DNA of 64,000 bases from contig NZ_CP009687.1 of assembly GCF_001042715.1 (NCBI RefSeq), positions 124,001 through 188,000 on the forward strand, in the 5' to 3' direction. A program made the position numbers and the translations under genes. Shown one piece after another: positions 56,551 to 64,000 of this stretch (position 1 is the first letter of the stretch; every line of letters starts with the position of its first letter). The DNA comes from Clostridium aceticum. GTDB lineage: Bacteria > Bacillota > Clostridia > Peptostreptococcales > Natronincolaceae. The notes below the pieces were generated by a model. That model was not told where the DNA came from. It saw nothing but the letters and a program-made list of their open reading frames with translations, and did not search any database.

Positions 56551-56579
56551 TTGACAGATATTCTTCGCCAAGATAGGAT
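56551..56579 (+). promoter_or_regulatory. Promoter of the LCP gene
   Basis: TTGACA (56551-56556) and TAGGAT (56574-56579) are 17 bp apart. A TATACT at 56597-56602 is an alternative -10 without a good -35. Confidence 0.55.
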
Positions 56580-56657
56580 TTTAGCGATTTATGTGGTATA
56601 CTTTTATTTGTACAAATGAGAAACAAAAGATAGACTTACCTTGAAGGAGCATCAGCA

Positions 56658-57590
56658 ATGAAAAAAAATGAGATTCTTAAGATAAGTACAGCTTTAATAT
56701 TTTGTGTTTTTTTACTAATGACGGTAAATGGCTTTGAAAAATATAATAATATACAAAACCCTGAACAAGCTTTTCGAAAAGATCTCCAGAAGCAAGAAGA
56801 AGTAATTGTTGTCGGAGATGTTGTCAGCAGAAATGTAATCAATGTCCTTTTACTGGGAGTAGATAGTACTGAGACACGAGAGGCAAATGAAATGGGTTAT
56901 CGGAGTGATGCCATTATGGTAGCATCCATGGACTTAGATATGAGAAAGGTAAAAATGATATCGATTCCAAGAGATACTTATACAGATGTACCAGGCAATG
57001 ACAAAAAAGATAAGATTAACCATGCTATGGCCTTTGGTGGGGGACCTAGGAGAAAAGGAAATCAATATGCAGTTGAAGCTGTGGAGAATTTGCTAGGTAT
57101 TGACATTCATTATTATGCTACTCTAGACTTAGATGCGGTTAAGGATGTTGTTGATATGATAGGTGGTGTCACTGTAAATGTAGAACGCAGCATGGGGTCT
57201 GGTGCAAGACGTTTAGAAAAAGGGGAACAAACACTCAATGGTGAGCAGGCCTTGATTTATCTATCAAATCGTAATGCACCAATGGCAGATTTGGCTAGAA
57301 TAGGTCAGCAGCAGAACTTCATGATGGCTCTATTTCAGCAGACAAAAGAAAAAGGTAGATTTTCTGATATTCTTCCCTTATATTTGAAGATGCAAAACAA
57401 AATATTTACTGACTTAAAAATCGATCAGATTGGTGCGTTAGTTCTATTTCTGAAGGATTTAAATCCAGAGGATATAGAGGTGTTTACGTTGCGAGGAAGC
57501 AATATGACTATAGATGGTATTTTTTATCTAGATGTAGATACAGACTATATCCAGGAAATTATCAATGGTATTACTATGGGGAAAAACTGA
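56658..57590 (+). CDS. LytR-CpsA-Psr (LCP) family glycopolymer transferase
   Basis: The 310-residue protein has one N-terminal membrane anchor (about residues 8-23) and an extracellular LCP domain: NVLLLGVDSTE, YRSDAIMVASMD, MISIPRDTYTDVPG, DKINHAMAFGG and ALIYLSNRNAPMADLARIGQQQ. LCP enzymes move lipid-linked glycopolymers such as teichoic acids or capsule to peptidoglycan. Next to a glycan dehydratase and an SLH gene, it may attach the polymer made by the 23-43 kb locus, which is inference. It has its own promoter and terminator. Confidence 0.9.
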   Translation: MKKNEILKISTALIFCVFLLMTVNGFEKYNNIQNPEQAFRKDLQKQEEVIVVGDVVSRNVINVLLLGVDSTETREANEMGYRSDAIMVASMDLDMRKVKMISIPRDTYTDVPGNDKKDKINHAMAFGGGPRRKGNQYAVEAVENLLGIDIHYYATLDLDAVKDVVDMIGGVTVNVERSMGSGARRLEKGEQTLNGEQALIYLSNRNAPMADLARIGQQQNFMMALFQQTKEKGRFSDILPLYLKMQNKIFTDLKIDQIGALVLFLKDLNPEDIEVFTLRGSNMTIDGIFYLDVDTDYIQEIINGITMGKN

Positions 57591-57644
57591 AAAAATAAAG
57601 CCGTGTTGAGGAAAAAGGTGTCCTCTTCCTAGTGCTAGAACTAT

Positions 57645-57682
57645 AAAAAGTTTTTTGATAACACACATCAAAGAACTTTTTT
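57645..57682 (+). terminator. Terminator after the LCP gene
   Basis: AAAAAGTTTTTTGAT can pair with ATCAAAGAACTTTTTT around a 7-nt loop, and a T-run follows. Confidence 0.8.
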
Positions 57683-57745
57683 CTTTTATAACTACTAAAT
57701 AGATAGTATACCAACATTTACATTGGAACATATTCCCTATAAGCG

Positions 57746-57774
57746 TTGCAATTTCAATATCTTTTTTATACAAT
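57746..57774 (+). promoter_or_regulatory. Promoter of the acidic SLH gene
   Basis: TTGCAA (57746-57751) and TACAAT (57769-57774) are 17 bp apart. The predicted leader of about 50 nt contains AGGTC and GACCT arms that could form a small hairpin. Confidence 0.65.
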
Positions 57775-57829
57775 AGTCCTAAGGTCCTGGGGGCAGAGAC
57801 CTAAAAATTTATTCAACGGAGGGATTGTA

Positions 57830-59089
57830 GTGAAAGATAATACTAAAAGAGCACTAGGCCTGCTAGTGGCAGCAATCATGGTGCTGACATCTACAGGAAT
57901 GGTATTTGCTGAGGGTGCTGACCTTCAAGATGAGGATGCAGCAGACAACGTAATTGTTGAAAATGTTGATGTAGAAGATGAAACAGATGTAGATGACGAA
58001 ACAGATGCGGATGATGAAACAGATGCAGATGATGAAACAGATGTGGATGATGAAACAGATGCAGATGATGAAACAGATGCGGATGATGAAACAGATGCGG
58101 ATGATGAAACAGATGCAGATGACGAAACAGATGCAGATGACGAAACAGATGCGGATGATGAAACAGATGCAGATGACGAAACAGATGCAGATGACGAAAC
58201 AGATGCGGATGACGAAACAGATGTGGATGACGAAACAGACACAGATGACGAAAATACTGTTACCTTCAGCGATATAGAAGGTCACTGGGCTGCTGATAGA
58301 ATCATACTTTGGGCAGAGAATGATGTTGTAAGCGGTTACCCTGATGGTAGCTTCAAGCCAGAAAACAACATCACTAGAGCAGAATTTATGTCATTAATCA
58401 ATAAGGCAATGGGCTACATAGATGAAGTAGCGATTGACTATTCTGATGTGCCTGAAGACGAGTGGTATGCAAAAGTGGTAAGAAGAGCTGCGGCAGCTGG
58501 ATACATTTCTGGATACGGAGATGGCACAATGAAACCAGAAAGCTTCATTACTCGTGAAGAAGTAGCTGCGATTATTAGCAAAATCAACGAATTACAGCAA
58601 GATTCAGGGGCTTCCGAAGTGTTTACTGATGCCATTTCAGGTTGGGCAAAGGGTCATGTAGGTGCAGTAGCAGCAGCTAGATACATGAATGGTTATGTGA
58701 ATGAAGAAGTTAGAACCTTTGGAGCATTAAATAATATCAAAAGAGCAGAAGCTGTGGTAGTAATCCACAACATGTTCCGTGAGTTAGAAGATCAAGATCA
58801 AGACACTGATCAAGACGAAAACAATGACGAAGAAGATCAAGATGTAGATCAAGATGAGAAGGACGAAGAAGAAGATCAAGATGTAGATCAAGATGAGAAG
58901 GACGAAGAAGAAGATCAAGATGTAGATCAAGATGAGAAGGACGAAGAAGATCAAGATGTTGATCAAGACGAGAACGAAGAAGAAGGTCAAGATGCTGATC
59001 AAGATGAGAAGGATGATGAAGATCAAGGTCAAGACGATGACGAGGACCAAGATGATACAGATGAAGATGATGATACAGAAGAAAACTAA
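57830..59089 (+). CDS. Highly acidic secreted SLH protein with Asp/Glu repeats
   Basis: The start is GTG 57830, six bases after CGGAGGG; an in-frame TTG far upstream lies inside the promoter. The 420-residue product has a signal peptide (ALGLLVAAIMVLTS to VFA). About 15 tandem hexapeptides of the DDETDA type form residues 50-138. Three SLH segments follow (about 145-320; FSDIEGHWAADRI, ITRAEFMSLI, ITREEVAAII). A tail of Asp/Glu/Gln repeats (DQDVDQDEKDEEE) runs to the end. The acidic arms probably bind calcium or other cations at the cell wall; that is inference. It is transcribed alone. Confidence 0.85.
   Translation: MKDNTKRALGLLVAAIMVLTSTGMVFAEGADLQDEDAADNVIVENVDVEDETDVDDETDADDETDADDETDVDDETDADDETDADDETDADDETDADDETDADDETDADDETDADDETDADDETDADDETDVDDETDTDDENTVTFSDIEGHWAADRIILWAENDVVSGYPDGSFKPENNITRAEFMSLINKAMGYIDEVAIDYSDVPEDEWYAKVVRRAAAAGYISGYGDGTMKPESFITREEVAAIISKINELQQDSGASEVFTDAISGWAKGHVGAVAAARYMNGYVNEEVRTFGALNNIKRAEAVVVIHNMFRELEDQDQDTDQDENNDEEDQDVDQDEKDEEEDQDVDQDEKDEEEDQDVDQDEKDEEDQDVDQDENEEEGQDADQDEKDDEDQGQDDDEDQDDTDEDDDTEEN
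57977..58243 (+). repeat. 18-bp tandem repeat encoding DDETDA
   Basis: About 15 copies of an 18-bp unit (GATGATGAAACAGATGCG and close variants) lie in frame within the SLH gene. The variants differ mainly at third positions, plus a few GCG to GTG changes. Copy number could change by slippage. Confidence 0.9.
58790..58990 (+). repeat. 36-39-bp tandem repeat encoding DQDVDQDEKDEEE
   Basis: Three to four near-identical units, each beginning GATCAAGATGTAGATCAAGA, encode the acidic tail of the SLH protein. Further degenerate units follow. Confidence 0.8.
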
Positions 59090-59103
59090 TCTCTAATAAA
59101 AGG

Positions 59104-59160
59104 AAACTCCCTTCTGACCAAGAATAAAGAAACCATTCTTGGTCAGGGGGAGTTTTTTTT
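59104..59160 (+). terminator. Strong terminator after the acidic SLH gene
   Basis: CTGACCAAGAAT (59114-59125) pairs with ATTCTTGGTCAG (59135-59146). The outer arms AAACTCCC and GGGGAGTTT extend the stem, followed by a run of T residues. Confidence 0.9.
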
Positions 59161-59216
59161 ATGTTCATACGTCCAATTGATAGAGGGGATTTAAGAAAAA
59201 ATTAATATACTTTTAA

Positions 59217-59246
59217 TTGATTGTATGTATGAAAATATTATATAAT
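59217..59246 (+). promoter_or_regulatory. Promoter of the RND efflux operon
   Basis: TTGATT (59217-59222) and a perfect TATAAT (59241-59246) are separated by 18 bp, about 105 nt before the adaptor gene. Confidence 0.65.
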
Positions 59247-59260
59247 ATGGTAGATATTAC

Positions 59261-59278
59261 ATTGAACCATCGGTCAAT
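59261..59278 (+). promoter_or_regulatory. Probable TetR operator
   Basis: ATTGAACCATCGGTCAAT is an imperfect palindrome with seven of nine pairs matched. It is of the TTGACCG/CGGTCAA type used by many TetR-family efflux repressors. It lies just downstream of the predicted transcription start, and a TetR-like gene ends the operon. Confidence 0.5.
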
Positions 59279-59350
59279 TTTCATTAAAGTTAGGGGAGAT
59301 GGTTTAGAGTAGAAGTTTTTAATAAAAAGAGATGTTGGAGGGAAAATGAA

Positions 59351-60562
59351 ATGATGAAAAAAGTAATTTGCGCACTACTACTAACAATGTTTTTAGCAAT
59401 TGCCTTAGTAGGCTGTAGGGGCAAAGAAGAGCCAGTTGCAACAACACCTGAGGAAGTCTATGTCCCTGTAGAAGTTGAAAAAGCAGAGACGAAGTTTATT
59501 GGTAATAACATTACATTAAATGGGAAAATCCATGCCAATGATGAGGCGGTGGTATTACCTAAAGTTCCGGGGAGAGTAACCGCTGTTAATGTGAAACTGG
59601 GAGATTATGTTCACAGAGACAGTGTGCTATTTACTATAGATCAAAAAGATATACTTCGCAATATAGAACAAACACAACAATCCATAAATTTGGCACAAAA
59701 AAGTGTAGATCAAGCAGAGAACAGCATAACAACAGCTCAAATTAATTATAATTCTATAAAAGAAAACATAGAAAACGCTGAAGTAAACTTACAGAGAACA
59801 AGAGAGCTTTTTGAGGCAGGTGCTGCCCCTAAAACTCAACTGGAACAGGCAGAACTAGCGGCATCTAGAAGACCTTTAGAAGTTGCCGAGAGTCAAATAC
59901 GTCAGGCAGAGATAGGCTATCAGCAAGCCCTAAATCAATTAGCTCAAGCTGAAATCACCCATCAGCAAGCACAAAGTGCCTTAGAAGATACGGTAGTAAG
60001 GGCTCCTATGAGTGGTGTAATCTCTAGCTTAAATATAATAGCAGGAGAACTAGCTAGTGGTGCACAACCTTTGGCTACAATTGCTGACATCGATAAAGTT
60101 TATATCAAAGTAGACGTTACAGAGAACATTGTAAACACCCTATATACTGGGCAAAAAGTATCTGTTGATATACCAGCAGCATTAGAGGAAGCAGTAGAAG
60201 GAAGGATTGACTTTATCAGTCCTACGGTAGATAATAATACACGTTTGTACATAGTGAAAGTATACATAAATAATAAAGATCGTAAGATTAGAACGGGAAT
60301 GAGTGCTTCCATGGCATTAGATCTAGATAGTAGAGACAATGTGATGGTTATTAATCGTAGAGCTGTTCTTGATAAAGAGGGAGATAGTATTGTTTTTATT
60401 GTAGAAGGAGATCATGCTGTTGAAAAACAGGTATCATTAGGAATGAGTACTGCTTCTGAAGTAGAGGTAGTAGAAGGATTACAGGAAGGAGATCAGGTAA
60501 TTGTTAAGGGACAGCAGTATGTAGCGGATGGAGAACGGGTTAAGATCGTAGGAGGTGAATAA
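59351..60562 (+). CDS. RND efflux adaptor lipoprotein (membrane fusion protein)
   Basis: The 403-residue protein has a lipoprotein signal peptide with lipobox LVGC (Cys at about residue 22), so it would be anchored outside the membrane. The family layout follows: a split lipoyl domain (VPGRVTAVNVKLGDYV and VRAPMSGVISSLNII), a helical hairpin between them (about 100-205, rich in Gln and Ala), and beta-barrel and membrane-proximal domains. It is the partner of the RND pump that starts 2 nt after its stop. An ATG at 59346 gives only two codons, so 59351 or 59354 is the start. Confidence 0.9.
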   Translation: MMKKVICALLLTMFLAIALVGCRGKEEPVATTPEEVYVPVEVEKAETKFIGNNITLNGKIHANDEAVVLPKVPGRVTAVNVKLGDYVHRDSVLFTIDQKDILRNIEQTQQSINLAQKSVDQAENSITTAQINYNSIKENIENAEVNLQRTRELFEAGAAPKTQLEQAELAASRRPLEVAESQIRQAEIGYQQALNQLAQAEITHQQAQSALEDTVVRAPMSGVISSLNIIAGELASGAQPLATIADIDKVYIKVDVTENIVNTLYTGQKVSVDIPAALEEAVEGRIDFISPTVDNNTRLYIVKVYINNKDRKIRTGMSASMALDLDSRDNVMVINRRAVLDKEGDSIVFIVEGDHAVEKQVSLGMSTASEVEVVEGLQEGDQVIVKGQQYVADGERVKIVGGE

Positions 60563-60564
60563 TA

Positions 60565-63500
60565 ATGAATCTATCAAAATTTGCAGTAAAAAAACCTGTA
60601 ACGATTACAATGATGATGCTTGTAATCATATTACTAGGGACCATCTCTTTAACTCGCTTACCTTTGGACTTAATGCCGGATATAGAGATTCCTGTAGCAA
60701 TTGTTAGCACCAGCTATTCAGGAGTAGGGCCCCATGAGATGGAAAATTTGGTGACAAGGCCTATTGAAGATGCTGTAGCCACTGTTGCTGACTTGGATAC
60801 GGTCACCTCAATGTCTTCTCAGGGTACTTCCATTGTTGTAGCACAGTTTGACTTTGGCACAAATATGGATTTTGCAGCCTTAGAAATGAGAGAAAAGGTG
60901 GATATGGTAAGAGGAAGGCTTCCAGATGATGCATCACAGCCCATGGTAATGAAGCTAGACATGAATGCTATGCCTATTGTGATGTTGTCACTTTCCAATG
61001 GTGAAGATCTCTTTGAACTGCAGGCTTTGGCGGAAGATACCATGAAACCAAGGTTAGAGAGGATCAGTGGCGTTGCTTCAGTAAGTATTATGGGGGATTA
61101 CATTAATGAAATAGAAATAAAGGTAAACCAACAAAAACTAAACGCCTATGGCATCGGTGTAGATCAATTAGCACAGGTAATTGGTGCCGCTAATATCAAT
61201 GTACCAGGGGGAACGGTAGAAAGAGGCACAGAAAAACTAACCATCAGAACCCTGGGAGAATTTGAAACCGTAGAAGAAATTGGAGAGTTACCGATAACCT
61301 TATCTTCTGGATCCATTATTCGATTGAAGGATGTGGCAGAGGTGGGTTTGATTCAAAAAGAAATTGAGAGCATTTCTAGAACCAATGGTAAAAATGGTAT
61401 AGGGATACAAATACAGAAACAATCGGGAAGCAATACAGTTCAGGTGGCTAATTCAGTCAACAGAGAGGTAGAAAGGTTACGGGTCGACTATCCACAGTTT
61501 GAAATTGTCACCATATTTGATCAATCTGACTACATCAACGATGCTATTGCAAATGTAGCTAAAAATGCTTTAGTGGGTGGACTGTTAGCCATATTAATCC
61601 TGTATTTATTTTTAAGAAATATTAGAAGTACCATGATCATTGCAACCGCTTTGCCGATCTCCATCATTGCAACTTTTGTGTTGTTATACTTTAATAACAT
61701 TACCTTAAACCTTATGACATTGGGAGGATTGGCCCTTGGGGTAGGGATGTTGGTGGATAATGCTATTGTGGTGCTGGAAAACATTTATCGTTATAGAACA
61801 GAAGGCTACTCTAGGATAGAAGCAGCTATAGAAGGGGCAAAAGAGGTTTCCATGGCGGTTACAGCATCTACCCTTACTACGATAGCGGTATTTGCACCTA
61901 TTGTTTTCGTAGGAGGACTTACCTCTATTTTATTTGGTGAGTTTGCTATGACAGTTACACTGTCTCTAGTGGCTTCTTTAGTAGTAGCACTAACTTTTAT
62001 TCCTATGCTGTCTTCTAAGATTTTGAAGGTAGATAGAATTGTGGAAGGGGAAAAGCCTAAAAAGAGAAAAATTTTCACAGGTATTTATGATCTCTTTGAT
62101 CGTGCTTTTTCTGGACTAGAGAAGACCTACAAAAAAATATTGGTATGGGGTCTAGGTCATAGAAAAACCCTTATTTTTATGACCATAGTAATATTTGTGG
62201 CCAGTGTTTCTTCAGTGTTTCTTGTAGGGGCAGAGTTCTTCCCTGCTTCCGACCAAGGACAAATAGATGTTAATGTCACTTTACCAACAGGGTCACAATT
62301 AAGTGAAACAGACGAAATCCTGCAACGCATAGAAGCTTTGGTTGCTCCTATAGAAGAAATCGATATTGTTTATAGCACCATTGGTGGCAGTATGGGAGCA
62401 GGGTTTATGTCAAGTAATGAAAACCGTGGAAGTATGACGGTCATGTTGGTGAGTCTTAGCCAAAGAAGCAGAAGTGATAATGAGGTTGCCGATGAAATAA
62501 GGAGTCTTGTTAGAGACATTGCTGGCGCAGAGATCAGTGTAGCAAGTGCCGACGGCATGGCAATGGGAGGTGCTAGTGCACCGATAGAGATAAAGGTCAA
62601 GGGAGATGACCTAGAAGTTCTTAAGGAGATTACAGAGGACTTTAGAAGAATAGTGGCACAGGTAGAGGGCACACGAGATGTAGAAACTAGTTTTTCAGAA
62701 GGGGTGCCTGAGCTTCAAATTCATATTAACAAATATCAGGCTTCTACCTACGGCTTGACAACAGCTCAAGTGGCAAATGCTGTAAGAAATTTTGCTCTAG
62801 GTACGACGGTTTCTAGGTTTAGAGAAGATGGAGATGAGACGAACATCATCATCAGAGGAGAAGAAAGTATACGACAAGACCTAGCTAACTTAGAGCAGAT
62901 AGGTATTCAAACCCCTATGGGCAGTACAGTCCCATTAAACCAAGTGGCAGATATGTATATTGCCCAAGGACCTACAAGTATCAATAGAGAAGATCAACAT
63001 AGGGTAGCCACCGTTACCAGTGAACTCAGCGGCAGGGACTTAGTAAGTGTCACACGGGATATTACAGCTTTATTGGAGGACTACGATTTGCCAGAAGGAT
63101 ATTTTTATCAAATGGGTGGAGAAAATGAACAGATGGTAGAAGCATTTGCTGACTTACTTTTGGCAATTGTGCTGGCTATTATCTTGGTCTATATGGTTAT
63201 GGCTTCCCAGTTTGAGTCATTAATGCACCCCTTTACTATTATTATGTCCATACCTTTGGCTTTTTCTGGAGGTTTCTTAGGTCTATTTATAACAGGAAGA
63301 ACCTTGAATGTACCAGCTTTTATAGGGCTTCTGATGCTGGCGGGGATTGTTATTAATAATGGTATCGTGCTGGTGGATTATATCAACATCTTAAGAGGGT
63401 CAGGCAAAGAAAGAAGCGAAGCCATCACTATAGCAGGACCTACAAGACTAAGACCTATCCTAATGACAACATTGACAACGGTGTTGGCGATGGTTCCTTT

Positions 63501-63687
63501 AGCCTTAGGGATAGGAGAAGGAGCAGAAGCTCAAGCACCTATGGCCACCACTGTTATTGGAGGATTGCTGTTATCGACGGTGTTAACCCTATTAGTAACA
63601 CCGATTATCTACACAATAATGGATGATTTTGCAATATGGGTAAAAAGGAAGATTAAAAGAAAAGGCAAAGAGACTATTACGAATTAA
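60565..63687 (+). CDS. RND-family multidrug efflux pump (HAE1/AcrB-like)
   Basis: The 1040-residue inner-membrane pump has the usual twelve membrane helices and two large external loops. The family motif GVGMLVDNAIVVLENIYR places the proton-relay Asp at residue 398. The neighbouring position is Asn where AcrB has a second Asp, as in many Gram-positive and related pumps. Other signatures are LPLDLMPDIEIP, ASQFESLMHPF and GPTRLRPILMTTLTT. It forms a complex with the preceding adaptor. No outer-membrane factor is adjacent, although a TolC-like protein lies at 16417. The substrate is unknown. GGAGGTGA precedes the start. Confidence 0.93.
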   Translation: MNLSKFAVKKPVTITMMMLVIILLGTISLTRLPLDLMPDIEIPVAIVSTSYSGVGPHEMENLVTRPIEDAVATVADLDTVTSMSSQGTSIVVAQFDFGTNMDFAALEMREKVDMVRGRLPDDASQPMVMKLDMNAMPIVMLSLSNGEDLFELQALAEDTMKPRLERISGVASVSIMGDYINEIEIKVNQQKLNAYGIGVDQLAQVIGAANINVPGGTVERGTEKLTIRTLGEFETVEEIGELPITLSSGSIIRLKDVAEVGLIQKEIESISRTNGKNGIGIQIQKQSGSNTVQVANSVNREVERLRVDYPQFEIVTIFDQSDYINDAIANVAKNALVGGLLAILILYLFLRNIRSTMIIATALPISIIATFVLLYFNNITLNLMTLGGLALGVGMLVDNAIVVLENIYRYRTEGYSRIEAAIEGAKEVSMAVTASTLTTIAVFAPIVFVGGLTSILFGEFAMTVTLSLVASLVVALTFIPMLSSKILKVDRIVEGEKPKKRKIFTGIYDLFDRAFSGLEKTYKKILVWGLGHRKTLIFMTIVIFVASVSSVFLVGAEFFPASDQGQIDVNVTLPTGSQLSETDEILQRIEALVAPIEEIDIVYSTIGGSMGAGFMSSNENRGSMTVMLVSLSQRSRSDNEVADEIRSLVRDIAGAEISVASADGMAMGGASAPIEIKVKGDDLEVLKEITEDFRRIVAQVEGTRDVETSFSEGVPELQIHINKYQASTYGLTTAQVANAVRNFALGTTVSRFREDGDETNIIIRGEESIRQDLANLEQIGIQTPMGSTVPLNQVADMYIAQGPTSINREDQHRVATVTSELSGRDLVSVTRDITALLEDYDLPEGYFYQMGGENEQMVEAFADLLLAIVLAIILVYMVMASQFESLMHPFTIIMSIPLAFSGGFLGLFITGRTLNVPAFIGLLMLAGIVINNGIVLVDYINILRGSGKERSEAITIAGPTRLRPILMTTLTTVLAMVPLALGIGEGAEAQAPMATTVIGGLLLSTVLTLLVTPIIYTIMDDFAIWVKRKIKRKGKETITN

Positions 63688-63704
63688 GGCTTGGAGGGGG
63701 AGCA

Positions 63705-64000
63705 ATGATAGCAACAATGAAGGAGAAAGAATACTTAATTCTAGAAGCGGCCCTTAAGGCTTTTAAACAGCATGGGTTTTATGAAGCAAAAATTTCTGAC
63801 ATCGCAAAAGAGGCAGGAATAGGGAAAGGCACTGTCTATGAATATTTTGATAGTAAAAAACAATTGTTTGAAAGATCAATTCTATATATAACAGAGCAGT
63901 ACATTGAAGGTGCAAGAGAAATTATAAAGAAAGAAAAAAAGTTAAAGGAAAAATTAGTGTTACTTGCTGGATATCATGGAAAGTTTGTGGAGAAATATGT
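63705..64000 (+). CDS. TetR-family regulator (partial, cut by window end)
   Basis: The first 98 codons are present. The N-terminal TetR helix-turn-helix reads ILEAALKAFKQHGFYEAKIS, DIAKEAGIGKGTVYEYFDSK. A GGAGGGGG site precedes the ATG. The gene starts 17 nt after the RND pump and is probably co-transcribed, so it may repress the operon through the palindrome at 59261-59278. The ligand-binding domain lies outside the window. Confidence 0.88.
   Translation, partial: MIATMKEKEYLILEAALKAFKQHGFYEAKISDIAKEAGIGKGTVYEYFDSKKQLFERSILYITEQYIEGAREIIKKEKKLKEKLVLLAGYHGKFVEKY

Noticed and set aside
57977-58243. CRISPR-like tandem repeats
   Set aside because: The 18-bp units are contiguous without spacers and are in-frame protein-coding repeats.
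57863-58285. Open frames on both strands and in other frames across the DDETDA repeat
   Set aside because: They are low-complexity shadows of the 18-bp tandem repeat; only the frame with signal peptide and SLH domains makes sense.
58737-59168. - strand frames opposite the acidic tail
   Set aside because: They are antisense to the DQDVDQDEKD repeat and have low complexity without start signals.

Overview
The window reads as a low-GC, spore-former-type Firmicute of class Clostridia. The pointers are AGGAGG-type ribosome binding sites, frequent GTG and TTG starts, several S-layer-homology (SLH) and 'copper amine oxidase N-terminal' surface proteins, a CotH kinase and an LCP protein. The mix resembles Alkaliphilus/Natronincola-like clostridia, but that is a recollection of gene content and was not searched. 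Every gene I can support lies on the + strand.

Layout. (1) 0-11.4 kb: a giant TIG/FN3 surface protein, two secreted SLH proteins and a small coiled-coil protein with its own promoter. (2) 11.4-14 kb: GC-rich dispersed repeats and pyrG. (3) 14-23.1 kb: a probable major S-layer protein with a two-promoter leader, a TolC-like protein, a second 'stalk' protein, a CotH-type protein and an SLH protein built of about 75-residue repeats. (4) 23.4-43.2 kb: a Wzx/Wzy-type polysaccharide locus. It contains a chain-length protein, an O-antigen-ligase-like protein, a winged-helix regulator with a palindrome on its own promoter, PglE/PglC/PglD-type bacillosamine enzymes, glycosyltransferases, two UDP-HexNAc dehydrogenases, a heparinase-like protein, Wzx, an EpsG-like polymerase, a decayed acyltransferase and WecB. 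Its middle (33.3-40.4 kb) is very AT-rich. (5) 43.2-50.9 kb: an accessory island with a 32-residue holin-like type I toxin and its decayed relatives, two MntA/HepT pairs, a galU fragment, an IS21-family element with a 5-bp target duplication, a REP-associated (RAYT) transposase and at least six copies of a promoter-bearing repeat. (6) 50.9-54.3 kb: comM (frameshifted), dprA (with a REP palindrome inserted in its coding sequence) and vanZ. (7) 54.4-64 kb: a PglF/CapD-type dehydratase that would supply the glycan locus, an LCP transferase, a very acidic SLH protein, and an RND efflux operon followed by its probable TetR regulator, cut by the window edge.

Together the window is mainly an envelope region: S-layer and SLH proteins, the polysaccharide that may decorate or anchor them, and LCP attachment of a glycan. 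The least ordinary part is 43-54 kb. There, two families of dispersed repeats have inserted between, into, and onto the ends of genes, and a small toxin has been copied and broken.
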